NCBI GenBank assembly: GCA_963790045.1
Contig: CAWBMS010000017.1
Coordinates: 1-47,574, forward strand
DNA: 47,574 nt
Direction of reading: 5' to 3'
From: DATKMP01 sp963790045
GTDB lineage: Bacteria > Bacteroidota > Ignavibacteria > UBA10030
Position numbers and translations under genes: made by a program. Under the pieces are notes generated by a model. It had not been told where the DNA came from and did no database searches. It worked only from the letters and a program-made list of their open reading frames with translations. Positions 16,520 to 25,771 of this stretch are shown one piece after another. Position 1 is the first letter of the stretch, and the number at the start of each line of letters is the position of its first letter.

Positions 16520-17882
16520 ATGACGAATATTCGAAAACGGCTTTGTTTGTTTTTTATGCTCTTTGCGTATGTGCAGACATTCTCACAATCGATGCGCAAT
16601 GAGATGCGGCAAGAAGTGCCGGGAATTTCGGACCCTGTAACATTCGAAACCTTTTCGGTATGGACATCCGACTCGATTGCCGCACGTGTTCAGATTCTTT
16701 ATAGAATCAATGGCGATTTTCTTTTCTTTTCAAAAAACGCTAATGCTGTCAAAGAAGAATATATTGCACAAGCAGAAGTCGTGGCAGAAATATTAGACAC
16801 GCTCTACAATACAGTTGCCCGTGAAATTCAGCCCGTGCAAATTTTTCCGTTCTTCATTGCCGACCGAAACTGATAAACGAAACGACATTCAGGGTTCATT
16901 ATCGTTCACCTTAAAATCCGGAACGTATCATGTTGTTTTCGAAGCAAAGGATGCTGAATCGGGGAAATCCGTTACGACGCATGAAAATAAAATAACAATT
17001 CAACGATTAAAAAAAGATTCCATCAGGATTTCCGCCCCGCTCTTGGTTGAACGTCTGCGTAACGATTCTCTTGCGCTTTCGCATCCTGTTTTTATTCCGA
17101 TCAATCGTGGAGAAAGCATCGCATTCGGAACGGCCAGCGTAAATCCTTCAATGGCTGACATCAGATTCTCTTGCCAATTTCAAACTACAGTGGAACATTA
17201 TCGGTCATTCAAACAACGACCGGAATGAAGAACAACGCTGGAATGATTCAGTTTATTTTTCGTTCGACGGCGTTCCACAAATAACGAATACCAAGAATGA
17301 AATCCGTTACACCATTATTGATTCCAGCACTTCTAATAGAATCGTGTACCTCCCAATTCCCTTCGAGAGATTCCGGAAGGCCATTATCGGTTTTTACTAA
17401 CTATGCAAGCGAAAAAAGAACATGTTGAACGCGAATGGCCTTTTGATGTAGTGTGGAGAAATAAACCTCGCTCGTTGGTAAATTTGGATATTGCCATTAA
17501 TGCGTTACAACACATTGCAACCGAAGGCGAAATGAGCCAGATGCGAGGATTCTTATCTACAGACAGCAAAAAATTCTCAGAGTTTTGGAAAAAGAAGAAA
17601 TCCCGATACTACGCGCGCCTATAATCCGGTGATGGCAGAGTATTACCACCGGTGGATGAAGCAATTCAGAAATATTCTACACCGAAAGAAGTAGATGGAT
17701 ACCGAACAGATCGCGGCCGTATTTTGATTCTCTTCGGACATCCAACACGCATCGATCGATAATTAAAACCCAGTGCTGTTCCAACAGAAGTCTGGATGTA
17801 TGAAAAATTGCGAAAGTATTTTATCTTTACCGATAGAATCCGCAATGGAAATTATGAACTAACACAGGCAGAAACCTATTGA
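16520..17882 (+). CDS. GWxTD-domain protein, exported (frameshifted)
   Basis: The gene starts MTNIRKRLCLFFMLFAYVQT, a signal peptide ending near FSQS. The middle is beta-rich with 'SFTLKSGTYHVVFEAKD' and 'LPIPFERF' elements. The C-terminal third matches the GWxTD domain common in Ignavibacteria and Bacteroidota: ALQHIATEGEMSQM, KFSEFWKKK, EAIQKYSTPKEVDGYRTDRGRILILFG, then VWMYEKLRKYFIFTDRIRNG. The name-giving motif appears here as GYRTD. Function is unknown; export and the beta sandwich suggest an envelope role. Frame changes are near 16865, 17215, 17390 and 17610, and an in-frame TAA is at 17761-17763. The stop TGA at 17880-17882 overlaps the pdxA start. Confidence 0.75.
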
Positions 17883-18874
17883 AACCTCTTATTGCGATAA
17901 CCATCGGCGACTGTAACGGCATTGGGCGGAGGTCATAATCGAAAGCATTATCCAGCCGTCTATCAAAAAAATTTGCACGCCCATTCTTGTGGGACCATTG
18001 AATATTTTTGACGGCGCCGCAAGAGTATTGAAACTCAAAGTCAAATTACAAAAGACAACTTTTCCCCTGCTTCCGCGAAATTTTGTTCCAGTCGTCGATG
18101 TAGGTGATGCTATTTGGTCAGATGTGACGTTTCGTACACTGACAAAAAATTCGGGACGCAATGCCGGTGTAGCAATCGAACGAGCGGTGGAATTGGGCAT
18201 GCAGCAGAAAGTACAGGCAATGGTCACCGCGCCGTCTTCCAAAGAAGCGCTGAATCTTGCCGGCTTTAACTTCCCCGGTCAAACGGAAATGATCGCGCTC
18301 TTAAGCCGTTCGCAGCGTGTGGCGATGATGCTCGTCGGCGGCTCGATGCGTGTGGGATTGGTCACGATTCATACCGGCATTAAAAATGTTTCGGCACAAA
18401 TCACGAAAGAAAAAATTCTCGATAAACTTACGATCGTTCACGAATCGTTGAAAAATGATTTTGGAATCAAGAAGCCGCTCATTGCTGTGATAGCATTGAA
18501 TCCGCATGCAGGCGAAAAAGGAATTATCGGAACGGAAGAAAAAGGAAAACATTGTACCGGCATTGACAGAAGCAAGAGCCGCCGGTGTTGTTGCCGATGG
18601 CCCGTTTGCTGCCGATGGTTTTTTCGGAACGCCCACATTTAAAAAATACGATGGCATTCTTGCGATGTATCACGATCAGGGATTGATTCCACTGAAGATG
18701 CAGGCATTTGACAAAGGCGTTAATTTTTCTGCAGGATTAAAAATTGTGCGCACATCGCCGGATCACGGCACAGCATACGATCTTGCCGGAAAAAATAAAG
18801 CAAGCATTTCCAGTATGCAGGAAGCGATTAAACTTGCAGTTTCTATTGCGCATAAGAGGCAGCGTCATGATTGA
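17879..18874 (+). CDS. pdxA: 4-hydroxythreonine-4-phosphate dehydrogenase PdxA (frameshifted)
   Basis: PdxA oxidises 4-phospho-hydroxy-L-threonine in the DXP-dependent pyridoxal phosphate pathway. It starts KPLIAITIGDCNGIG (family: ITxGDPxGIGPE) and continues through NSGRNAGVAIERAVEL, VTAPSSKEAL, FPGQTEMIALL, GLVTIHTGI (metal-binding His), ALNPHAGEKGIIGTEE (metal His) and MYHDQGLIPLKMQAF (third metal ligand), ending with TSPDHGTAYDLAG. Frame changes are near 17925, where GIG should run into PEVI, and near 18545. The start is TTG at 17879 inside the stop of the upstream gene (TTGA overlap), suggesting translational coupling. The GDCNG variant of the GDPxG loop is unusual but readable. Confidence 0.88.
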
Positions 18875-19540
18875 ATTAAAAAATATTTCCGCCGCGTATG
18901 ACGACGGACAACGCATCCTCGACGGCATCGATTTTTCGATGAAGCAAGGCGAGTTTGTGTATTGGTCGGACAAACCGGTTCCGGTAAAAGCACGTTGATG
19001 CGCTTATTATATTTTGAGCTAAAGCCGGAAAAAGGAATAGTGAAGGTTGCGGGGTTCGACTCTTCCGTTTCACGAACAAGAGAAATTCCTCACCTGCGAA
19101 GAAAATTGGGAATAGTGTTTCAGGATTTTAAGTTGTTAGAAGACCGAAACATTTATGACAATGTCGCCTTTGCATTGTTTGTCACCAATACTAAGCGCGG
19201 TGAAATCAAAAAACGTGTGCTGCATGCACTTGCCGATGTCGGATTAAGTCATAAACGGAATCAAATGCCGCATGAACTTTCCGGTGGTGAGCAGCAGCGT
19301 GTCGTGATTGCACGTGCGCTGGTGAATGAACCGCTTGTACTGCTCGCCGATGAACCGACCGGAAATCTTGATCCTGTTTCTTCTGCTGAAATTATGGACT
19401 TGCTCACAAAAATCAATATGCGCGGCACCGCGGTGTTAATGGCTACGCATAACTATGACTTGGTCCGAAAAATATCCTGCGCGGACATGCAAATTAAAGA
19501 CTGCAAACTTTCCGAAATAGATGCAAAAAACGAAAAATAA
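18867..19540 (+). CDS. ftsE: FtsE-like ABC transporter ATP-binding protein (one frameshift)
   Basis: This is an ABC ATPase of about 224 residues. Walker A is GQTGSGKST, the Q loop is IVFQDFKLL with the FtsE-like ...RKLGIVFQDFKLLEDRN context, the signature is LSGGEQQR, Walker B is LVLLADEPTGNLD, and the switch His is in ATHNYDL. The 'FQDFKLL.DR...N' string is the usual FtsE fingerprint; FtsE pairs with membrane protein FtsX to control peptidoglycan hydrolases at division. No ftsX gene is adjacent. One base is missing near 18960 (VYW should read VYLVGQTG). The ATG overlaps the pdxA stop by eight bases. LolD-type transporters are the main alternative, but the ADEPTGNLD and FQDF pattern favours FtsE. 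Confidence 0.82.
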
Positions 19541-19600
19541 TCATGCCCATCGGAAGTTTGCACTGCTCTCGTATGTTCACTTTTATATTTTACTAAAAGA

Positions 19601-20406
19601 ATAATCAAGACGACAAAATCAAAACCAATACGGCATGCAGAAAACTTTCAGAACTTTGTCGGCATTGTGCGCAGATTACGGAAAGAATGTCCGTGGGATC
19701 GTGAACAAACGCATGAATCCATTCGACACAGTTTGATCGAAGAGACATACGAAGCAATTGAATCTATCGATGAAAATAATTTTGATGAATTAAAACGTGA
19801 ATTGGGCGACATTGTGCTGCACATCGTTCTTCATTCCGTGATGGCGGAAGAAGAGCGCGGTTCACCATTGAAGATGTGATCAAGGCAATCACGGAAAAAA
19901 TGATCCGCCGGCATCCGCATGTCTTCGGCAATGTTAAGGTTTCAGGGACAAAAGATATTCTACGTAACTGGGAGCAGATTAAATTAGCGGAAGGACGCCG
20001 TTCTGTGCTGGATGGCGTTCCGAAAAACCTTCCGGCATTGATGCGCGCGCATCGCATTCAGGAAAAAGCATCCAAGGTGGGATTTGATTGGAAAGACAAA
20101 AAGGATGTGTGGAAAAAAGTTGAAGAAGAAATCGAAGAACTTGCACACGCTGAACGCGGAAAGAAACCGAAACACATTCAAGAAGAATTCGGCGACATTC
20201 TGTTTTCGTTGGTGAACTATGCGCGCTTCATCGACGTAAATCCGGAGTTTGCTTTGAAAGCCGCAACCGATAAATTCACAACACGCTTTAACAAAATTGA
20301 AGAGGAATTAGAGCGCCGGAATAAAAAAATCGGGTCGGTTCCTCTCGATGAATTGGATGCCATCTGGAACGAGCATAAGGAATCAGTTCGGCGACGAAAG
20401 CACTGA
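19601..20406 (+). CDS. mazG: nucleoside triphosphate pyrophosphohydrolase MazG (frameshifted)
   Basis: MazG hydrolyses non-canonical NTPs to NMP and pyrophosphate. Two MazG domains are visible. The first has the RKECPWDREQTHESI opening and EETYEAIESIDENN...ELGDIVLHIVLHS; the second has WKKVEEEIEEL...EEFGDILFSLVNYAR. The ExxE-...-ExxD metal-binding pattern is present in both. The frame changes near 19862 (EEER joins FTIEDVIKAI). The N-terminal part FQNFVGIVRRL is in frame back to about 19601 with no ATG, so the exact start is unclear and may be hidden by an indel; GTG at 19667 is too short. It converges with phoH. Confidence 0.9.
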
Positions 20407-20431
20407 ATTCTTTTTTTCTGCCGTGCCAGTT

Positions 20432-21391
20432 TCATGAAATCTTATCGTACGCATCAATGATGTCTTTCACCAACCGATGACGTACCACATCGTTCTTATC
20501 AAAATAACAGAACGAAATTCCCTGCACCATTTTTAACACATCTTGTATCTGCACTAATCCGGATGTCGTCTTAGTCGGCAAATCTATTTGTGTCACATCG
20601 CCGGTGATGATCGCGCGGGAATGGGTTCCAAGCCGTGTAAGGAACATTTTCATTTGCATTGCGGTTGCATTTTGTGCTTCATCTAAAATGACAAACGCAT
20701 TGTGCAATGTTCGTCCGCGCATGTAGGCAAGCGGGACAATTTCCACGATGCGTTTCTCGATATAACTTTTCAATTTTTCAGCGGTGAGCATATCGTCTAA
20801 CGCATCATAGAGCGGACGTAAGTAGGGATCAATCTTCTCACGAAAATCCCCTGGTAAAAATCCCAAACTCTCTCCTGCCTCGACAGCAGGGCGCGTGAGA
20901 ATAATTCTCGTTACATCCCGATTCTTCAAAGCGGCAACCGCCATGGCGACGGCAAGATACGTTTTTCCGGTTCCTGCCGGACCTATCGCAAAAACAATGT
21001 CATTTTGCAATATCTGCCGGATATATTGTTTTTGTCCTGGCGTGCGCGCTTTGATAATACCGGCTTTGGTGTACAACAACGCTGCCTCGCCGCTATCAGT
21101 GGGAGCTTGTTGGGGAATGCCCGGTATCGAACCATTGACCGAAACAAGATCGATCACCGTATCGACATCGTTCGGCGTAAGGTTGCCGTTTTTGTTCAAG
21201 ACGTAAATAAGTTCGTTTATAACTTTTTCTAATTTTGTAACTTCCGCTGCTGTACCGCGGATACCTAATTGCTCGCCCCGAACAGTCAGCGTCGCTTCAA
21301 ATTTTTCCTCCAGCATTTGAAGATGCGCGTCATTAAAACCTAATAACTGAACAATATCCACACCCGCAAGTGTGATTTTCTTTTCCGTCAA
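20432..21391 (-). CDS. PhoH-family ATPase
   Basis: The protein is 319 residues with an N-terminal KH-like region (LTVRGEQLGIRGT) and the PhoH ATPase domain. Walker A is GPAGTGKT (137-144), followed by the family motif ILTRPAVEAGESLGFLPGD, Walker B FVILDEAQNAT (DEAQ at 237-240) and IITGDVTQIDLP. PhoH/YbeZ proteins are RNA-associated ATPases that work with the YbeY endoribonuclease in rRNA maturation. No ybeY gene is next door here. The start at 21391 is the only good one. It is transcribed towards mazG with only 25 bases between the stops. Confidence 0.92.
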   Translation of the reverse strand: MTEKKITLAGVDIVQLLGFNDAHLQMLEEKFEATLTVRGEQLGIRGTAAEVTKLEKVINELIYVLNKNGNLTPNDVDTVIDLVSVNGSIPGIPQQAPTDSGEAALLYTKAGIIKARTPGQKQYIRQILQNDIVFAIGPAGTGKTYLAVAMAVAALKNRDVTRIILTRPAVEAGESLGFLPGDFREKIDPYLRPLYDALDDMLTAEKLKSYIEKRIVEIVPLAYMRGRTLHNAFVILDEAQNATAMQMKMFLTRLGTHSRAIITGDVTQIDLPTKTTSGLVQIQDVLKMVQGISFCYFDKNDVVRHRLVKDIIDAYDKIS

Positions 21392-21425
21392 TTCTACTTT
21401 TTACTCCACAATACTTATAAACGAC

Positions 21426-21464
21426 AAACGCCCTCCGATAGCATAAGCCACCGTAAGGGCGTTT
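21426..21464 (-). terminator. hairpin terminator after the LysM gene
   Basis: The arms AAACGCCCT (21426-21434) and AGGGCGTTT (21456-21464) form a 9-bp stem with a 21-base loop. On the minus strand it is followed by GTCGTTTAT. The position about 50 bases beyond the LysM gene stop suits an operon terminator, although the T tract is weak. Confidence 0.6.
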
Positions 21465-21510
21465 GAGAAATCAATAATAATTTGCACGCTCACTTGGCGC
21501 GAACTTCTCC

Positions 21511-22279
21511 TTATGGTTGTGCAGGCGCAGCAGCTTTCGCTTGCTTCTTTGCCCAATACTTCCGCAGTGCAGATTTTTCTTGCTTTGTCAAATCCGCCTT
21601 CGGAGGAATTTTTAACTTTTGTCCTGTTTTAATTACATCAGGATTTTTAATCTGATCGCGGTTACCCTGCCAGATTTTTGGCCACAAAAATGGATTATCA
21701 TAAATTTTGGGCTTCTTTGCAATGTTCCATAAGCAATCGCGATCTTTTGCCCATGTTACCGACGGTGTATGTCGGTGTTGCTTCACCGCTGGCAATTATT
21801 TGCTCCAGTGTTTTACGCAATGCATCAAGACGCGCTTGTTGATCCTTTAAACGATCTGCATATTTTTGTATTGCACTTAAAGGTTGTTTGTTTGCATTGG
21901 TAATCCATGCTTGCACAGAATCTAATTCTGCTTTGCGTGCATATAAATCTTGATTCGATAATCGTGAAAGTTCATTCAACTTTGCATCGATCTGATCGAG
22001 CAACGCAACGAAAGGAGCTTCTTGTGTTCCTTGCAATGTTGCTAATGCATCCTGGCATTGCTTTAATGCTTGTGCTTTATCCGCATCTTGCTTTTGCAAA
22101 TCGGCAACTTCCTTCGTTATGATGTCAAGTTTATTTTTCAAGTCACTGCGTTTTGCCGTTAACTCGGTAACTTGTTTTTGCCATTCTTCTTTTGTCATCT
22201 GGTCTTGTTGGGCGAATGCAACCGCACTCATCACACCAACAAGCATTATCATCAGACTCCATCTCAATATTGTTTTCAT
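21511..22279 (-). CDS. exported coiled-coil protein with C-terminal LysM domain (one frameshift)
   Basis: The start at 22279 (MKTILRWSLMIMLVGV) has AGGAG upstream and opens a signal peptide ending near AFAQQ. A long coiled coil follows (KQVTELTAKRSDLKNKLDII... and ...YADRLKDQQARLDALRKTLEQI), then a C-terminal peptidoglycan-binding LysM-like domain: CLWNIAKKPKIYDNPFLWPKIW and NPDVIKTGQKLKIPP. One frame change near 21765 joins PTYTVGTWAKDRD to the LysM part. The tail is Lys/Ala/Pro-rich. The likely place is the periplasm, tethered to peptidoglycan through LysM. It is the second gene of an operon with the small lipoprotein. Confidence 0.82.
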
Positions 22280-22305
22280 GTTTCTGATCTCCTGTTGGGT
22301 TCCCA

Positions 22306-22569
22306 TTATTGTACACTCTTCAGTTTTGCCTGAAGCGCTTCTTTGTCTTTTGAACATTGCACCAATTGCGCATCTTTGTCGGCAATCGATTTCAACAATG
22401 CAACTTTATCTGATTCGCGGTCAGCAATTCCCTTTTCCAGAGAAGTGACTTCCGCTTTTAATTCGTTTAGTTGTTTCAACTCTTCATCCGACGGCTTGTT
22501 GGAACAACCGATGAATGAAGCTGCCAACATCGCGCATCCTATTGCAACTCGAGCGAAGGGCTTTCTCAT
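22306..22569 (-). CDS. small coiled-coil lipoprotein
   Basis: This 87-residue protein starts MRKPFARVAIGCAMLAASFIGC; the lipobox is SFIGC with lipidated Cys22 followed by SNKPSDEE. The mature part is a single coiled coil with regular heptads (LNELKAEVTSLEKGIADRES... and ...KDKEALQAKLKSVQ). The layout resembles Lpp-like or YgdI-like small lipoproteins. It has an AAAGGAG ribosome binding site. The LysM protein gene starts 26 bases after its stop; both products carry periplasmic coiled coils, so an interaction is plausible but not shown. Confidence 0.75.
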   Translation of the reverse strand: MRKPFARVAIGCAMLAASFIGCSNKPSDEELKQLNELKAEVTSLEKGIADRESDKVALLKSIADKDAQLVQCSKDKEALQAKLKSVQ

Positions 22570-22597
22570 TGTTATCTCCTTTTTATTACGTATACGA

Positions 22598-22615
22598 TAG
22601 TATCATTTGATACTA
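22598..22615. promoter_or_regulatory. operator-like palindrome at the transcription start of the lipoprotein-LysM operon
   Basis: TAGTATCA-TT-TGATACTA is a perfect 8-bp inverted repeat. It lies immediately downstream of the -10 box at 22624-22629 and about 29 bases before the lipoprotein start codon, so a protein bound there would cover the transcription start. It could equally be a 5'-UTR hairpin that stabilises the mRNA; the 2-base loop argues for a DNA site. Confidence 0.45.
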
Positions 22616-22623
22616 CTTATTTA

Positions 22624-22652
22624 ATATTATATAGAAGACCCTAAAAAGTCAA
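22624..22652 (-). promoter_or_regulatory. sigma-70-like promoter of the lipoprotein-LysM operon
   Basis: The minus strand reads TTGACT, 17 bases, TAATAT (a TATAAT overlaps it at 15-base spacing). The -35 matches 5 of 6 and is followed by a 54-base leader from the -10 to the ATG. This is the clearest protein-gene promoter in the window. Confidence 0.65.
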
Positions 22653-22708
22653 GGGCTTTCTGGTTAATCTTTAATAATTTTGACTTTTACGATTGGTAAA
22701 TGTTCCCG

Positions 22709-23422
22709 TTACAAAAATTTTCGCTCTGCAAAACTGGTAAAATGGCTTCCGGCAATGATGATGTGATCGTGCACGGCAATACCGAGGATTTTTCCTGCTT
22801 GCCCTAATTGCTGAGTGATCGTTAAATCTTCCTGGCTCGGCTCTGCGTTGCCGCTTGGATGATTATGCACAAAGATAACGGCGGCAGCTTTTTGCTGAAT
22901 TGCTTCTAAAAAACTTTCCCGCGGATGAACTAAGGATGAAGTTAAGATGCCTTTCGTGATCAATTTGGGAATGAGCAACTTGTTTGCAGCATTCAGCGGA
23001 AAAATCCAAAACTCTTCATGATCCAACTGCCGAAACATTTCTGCATAGCGCTGCACAATATCTTCCGGCGATTGGATGGAAACACTCTCTGCCGAGTCAC
23101 GGTTCGGAAGTCGGCGCGCTATTTCAAATGCCGCAACAATAGCAATCGCACGGCTTTCACCGATGCCCACGTGTTGGATTTCTCCAACCGACATCGAAGA
23201 TATTTCCCGTAATGTTCGTTCTTGCGAGAGAAGTTTGCGTGCAAGATCAACGGCGGTCTTTCCTTTCACACCGGTGCGAATGAGGATTGCCAGTAACTCG
23301 GTGTCTGTCAATGCCGATGCGCCACAGCGTTTCAAACGTTCGCGCGGGCGTTCTTCACTGGGCCAATCTTTGATCGGAACGTGATACGTGATAGGTTCAG
23401 ATATTTTATTGCTTTCGGCCAT
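22709..23422 (-). CDS. radC: RadC-family JAB/MPN-domain protein
   Basis: The protein is 237 residues, the family's standard length. The N-terminal helix-hairpin-helix-like region (ERPRERLKRCGASALTDTEL and ...GVGESRAIAIVAAFEIARRL) precedes the JAMM metal site: the upstream Glu region, then HNHPSGNAEPSQEDLTIT with the HxH...S..D zinc ligands, and DHIIIAG. Despite its historical name, a DNA-repair role is not established; JAMM proteins are zinc hydrolases. The start overlaps the stop of the upstream TPR/periplasmic-binding gene by 17 bases, so the two are probably translationally linked. Confidence 0.92.
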   Translation of the reverse strand: MAESNKISEPITYHVPIKDWPSEERPRERLKRCGASALTDTELLAILIRTGVKGKTAVDLARKLLSQERTLREISSMSVGEIQHVGIGESRAIAIVAAFEIARRLPNRDSAESVSIQSPEDIVQRYAEMFRQLDHEEFWIFPLNAANKLLIPKLITKGILTSSLVHPRESFLEAIQQKAAAVIFVHNHPSGNAEPSQEDLTITQQLGQAGKILGIAVHDHIIIAGSHFTSFAERKFL

Positions 23423-25418
23423 TGACTATATTGTTTTTTAAGGATAAATCTTCTTCACCAATGTGGAGAATCTCTCTCGCTTTATATTGTAAAACAGCAA
23501 GATGCGAATTCACTCGCTGACGAGTGAATGTATATTGGCAATGCAATCCTTTGAATTCATGAACTTTGCTCAATGCCGCAGCAATATCCGGCCGGTGCAT
23601 ATTAGTCTGGCTCATGGTTTTCAATAACATTTTGGCAACATCAAAGCCAAAAAGCACATTTTGTCCGGGGATCCTGTTAGGATATGTCTGTTGATATTTT
23701 GCTGCAAAGGTTCGATATGCTTCATTGACCATGTCCGTATAGGAATCGACAAAAAAGATAACGCCATCGGTGTATTGATGATTCTTATCTAATTCGCCGG
23801 GATCATTCCAGTCGCTTGTTCCCAATATCTGTGCATCGACATTATAATATTTTAATTGCGAACTAACGATTGCAATTTCATCGGAACTTGTAATCGGAAT
23901 AAAGATTGCATCGATTCCCTGTGCCGGAATATACAAACTATCGTACTTCAACATCTCTGTTCGTGTTGGAATGTGTAAAGAATCGGCGACATGCTTTCCA
24001 TTCTTTCCGAACAACAGCGTCACCGGTGCAGACGCGGCACGTTCCATCAACGAATCTAAAATGTGCTGATCCACTCCCGCTGCGATCAATTTGTTTAATT
24101 CCGATTGGCGAATTTTTCCTCCGAAATCTATGACCGGCACTTGCAGCGCTTCCATCGATCGACGGCGCATCGATGTTAATTGCACACGCAAATCCGTTGT
24201 GCCTGCCGCATACCATTCTACATCGACAAGCTCTCCACCGCACTGCTGCACTTCTGCAACAAATGCATCCGCCATTTGCTTGCCCAGAACGTCCGTCGGC
24301 GCTAACACGGCAAACCGTTTTGCATTTAAATGATCGAATGCATACGCTGCTGGTGCGCGTCCGCGCATATCGAAATCAGGATTTGCCTGAAAGATGTACG
24401 GCCCCATTGCCGCAATGCCGTTTGCCGTTGCAGTCGGTGTAATGAGCGAAACGCCGCGCTCGTTGGCGATGCCGGCACACGCAAGGGCTTCGTTGCTCAA
24501 GATCGGCCCAAGCACAGCAGCAACCGTTGGATCGCTGCACAGATCGGAAACCTGCCGTGCCGCAGTGCTCGGATCTTTTTCCGTATCACGCACATCCAAT
24601 TTGATTTTTATGGGAGCTGTTTGGTTATACTCTTCGACGGCAAGCTGCATGCCTGCACAGAATTCCAATCCCATCGTGTGCACGGGAGATTTTTCATCGT
24701 TCATCATCAACGGCAGCAAGGCGCCGATTTTTATTCCCTCGTGAGTTGTCAACTGGTCTAACAGAGTGAGCGCATCGCTTACGTACGGCGTGCTCGGCGG
24801 CAGGGCGACAACAATCCGCAGCGCTTCCTGTGCATCAAAAATATTGTTTGCGCGATTTAATTTTTCGGCAAGGCGTAAATTGATAAGCGCTTTCGTCAGA
24901 TTGCTTTTAGTGCGAGAACGAAGAAGATACAGTTCCGACGTGCTCAATTTCTCTTTTGCCAGCGTATTTAAAAATAGTTCCGACCGAGATTTCACTTTGG
25001 TATCGGCGGCAGTATCGCACGCGATAATAAATTCTGCGGCCGCATCTTCATATCGTTCCAGTTCATAATAATCAAGGCCGAGCGCGTAATGTGCATCATC
25101 GATATATGCGGACTGCGGGTAAAGATCATTCAGGTCTTTCAGCAGGCGAATTGATTCTGGAAAATTTTTAAGATGGTAGTATGCTTTTGCTGCCATAATA
25201 TACGCGCCGGTCGCACGATGGCTGCGTGGGTATTCCCGCAGAGTTTTGCTGAACACCGCTGCCGCACTATCATACACGCCTGCTTTGAAAAACTTCATGC
25301 CTTCGACAAACTGCTGCTCCACTTCTGGGCGAAACGTGATGCTATCGGAAACTATTTGTGCACTCGCCGCCGAGACAACAAAAAAACAACACAACAAAAC
25401 ATATTTTAAATGATTCAT
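23406..25418 (-). CDS. TPR plus type I periplasmic-binding-domain protein (LpoA-like architecture)
   Basis: With the start at 25418 (MNHLKYVLLCCFFVV) the protein has 670 residues and a signal peptide ending at SAASA. Residues about 30-200 form tetratricopeptide repeats (FVEGMKFFKAGVYDSAAAVF, SAYIDDAHYALGLDYYELERYEDAA). The rest is a Leu/Ile/Val-binding-protein-like domain (IKIGALLPLM, AVLGPILSNEALACAGIANE, LITPTATANG, RFAVLAPTD.LGKQMADAF, AQILGTSDWNDPGEL). The same order occurs in LpoA, the outer-membrane activator of PBP1A, and in unlinked ABC-transporter-type binding proteins. No transporter genes are adjacent, which favours an envelope role. No lipobox is visible. A longer start at 25544 would add a predicted membrane helix. 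Confidence 0.75.
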   Translation of the reverse strand: MNHLKYVLLCCFFVVSAASAQIVSDSITFRPEVEQQFVEGMKFFKAGVYDSAAAVFSKTLREYPRSHRATGAYIMAAKAYYHLKNFPESIRLLKDLNDLYPQSAYIDDAHYALGLDYYELERYEDAAAEFIIACDTAADTKVKSRSELFLNTLAKEKLSTSELYLLRSRTKSNLTKALINLRLAEKLNRANNIFDAQEALRIVVALPPSTPYVSDALTLLDQLTTHEGIKIGALLPLMMNDEKSPVHTMGLEFCAGMQLAVEEYNQTAPIKIKLDVRDTEKDPSTAARQVSDLCSDPTVAAVLGPILSNEALACAGIANERGVSLITPTATANGIAAMGPYIFQANPDFDMRGRAPAAYAFDHLNAKRFAVLAPTDVLGKQMADAFVAEVQQCGGELVDVEWYAAGTTDLRVQLTSMRRRSMEALQVPVIDFGGKIRQSELNKLIAAGVDQHILDSLMERAASAPVTLLFGKNGKHVADSLHIPTRTEMLKYDSLYIPAQGIDAIFIPITSSDEIAIVSSQLKYYNVDAQILGTSDWNDPGELDKNHQYTDGVIFFVDSYTDMVNEAYRTFAAKYQQTYPNRIPGQNVLFGFDVAKMLLKTMSQTNMHRPDIAAALSKVHEFKGLHCQYTFTRQRVNSHLAVLQYKAREILHIGEEDLSLKNNIVNGRKQ

Positions 25419-25771
25419 AGCCGTTCTTATGAAATGAGTATCTTCGTATAGAAAATAGCATAACGCTGCGTAAGTTGCAATGAGAAACAGCAACGAAGAG
25501 AGAATAATATCTATCGCCATTGATTGAATGTTGTATTTATACAATTCCCATACTCTTTGAAATTTGTTTATTGCAGGATGAATCCTTCTTTCACGCCGTT
25601 ATGCAATACTCGCTTTCGATTCGACGCAGTATTACTTTAAATTTAATGCAATTGGCGAATATTCAACATCCCTTATAGGATTATCATGAAATATGCGCGA
25701 AAATCGATTCATCTTGATTGGCATAATATATGTTTATCTGGAATTGCACAACCAAAAACGAAAGGATGTCT

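Noticed and set aside
19541..19600. Short frame after ftsE (MPIGSLHCSRMF...) as an ftsX remnant
   Set aside because: Only 17 codons, without any FtsX-like membrane segment.
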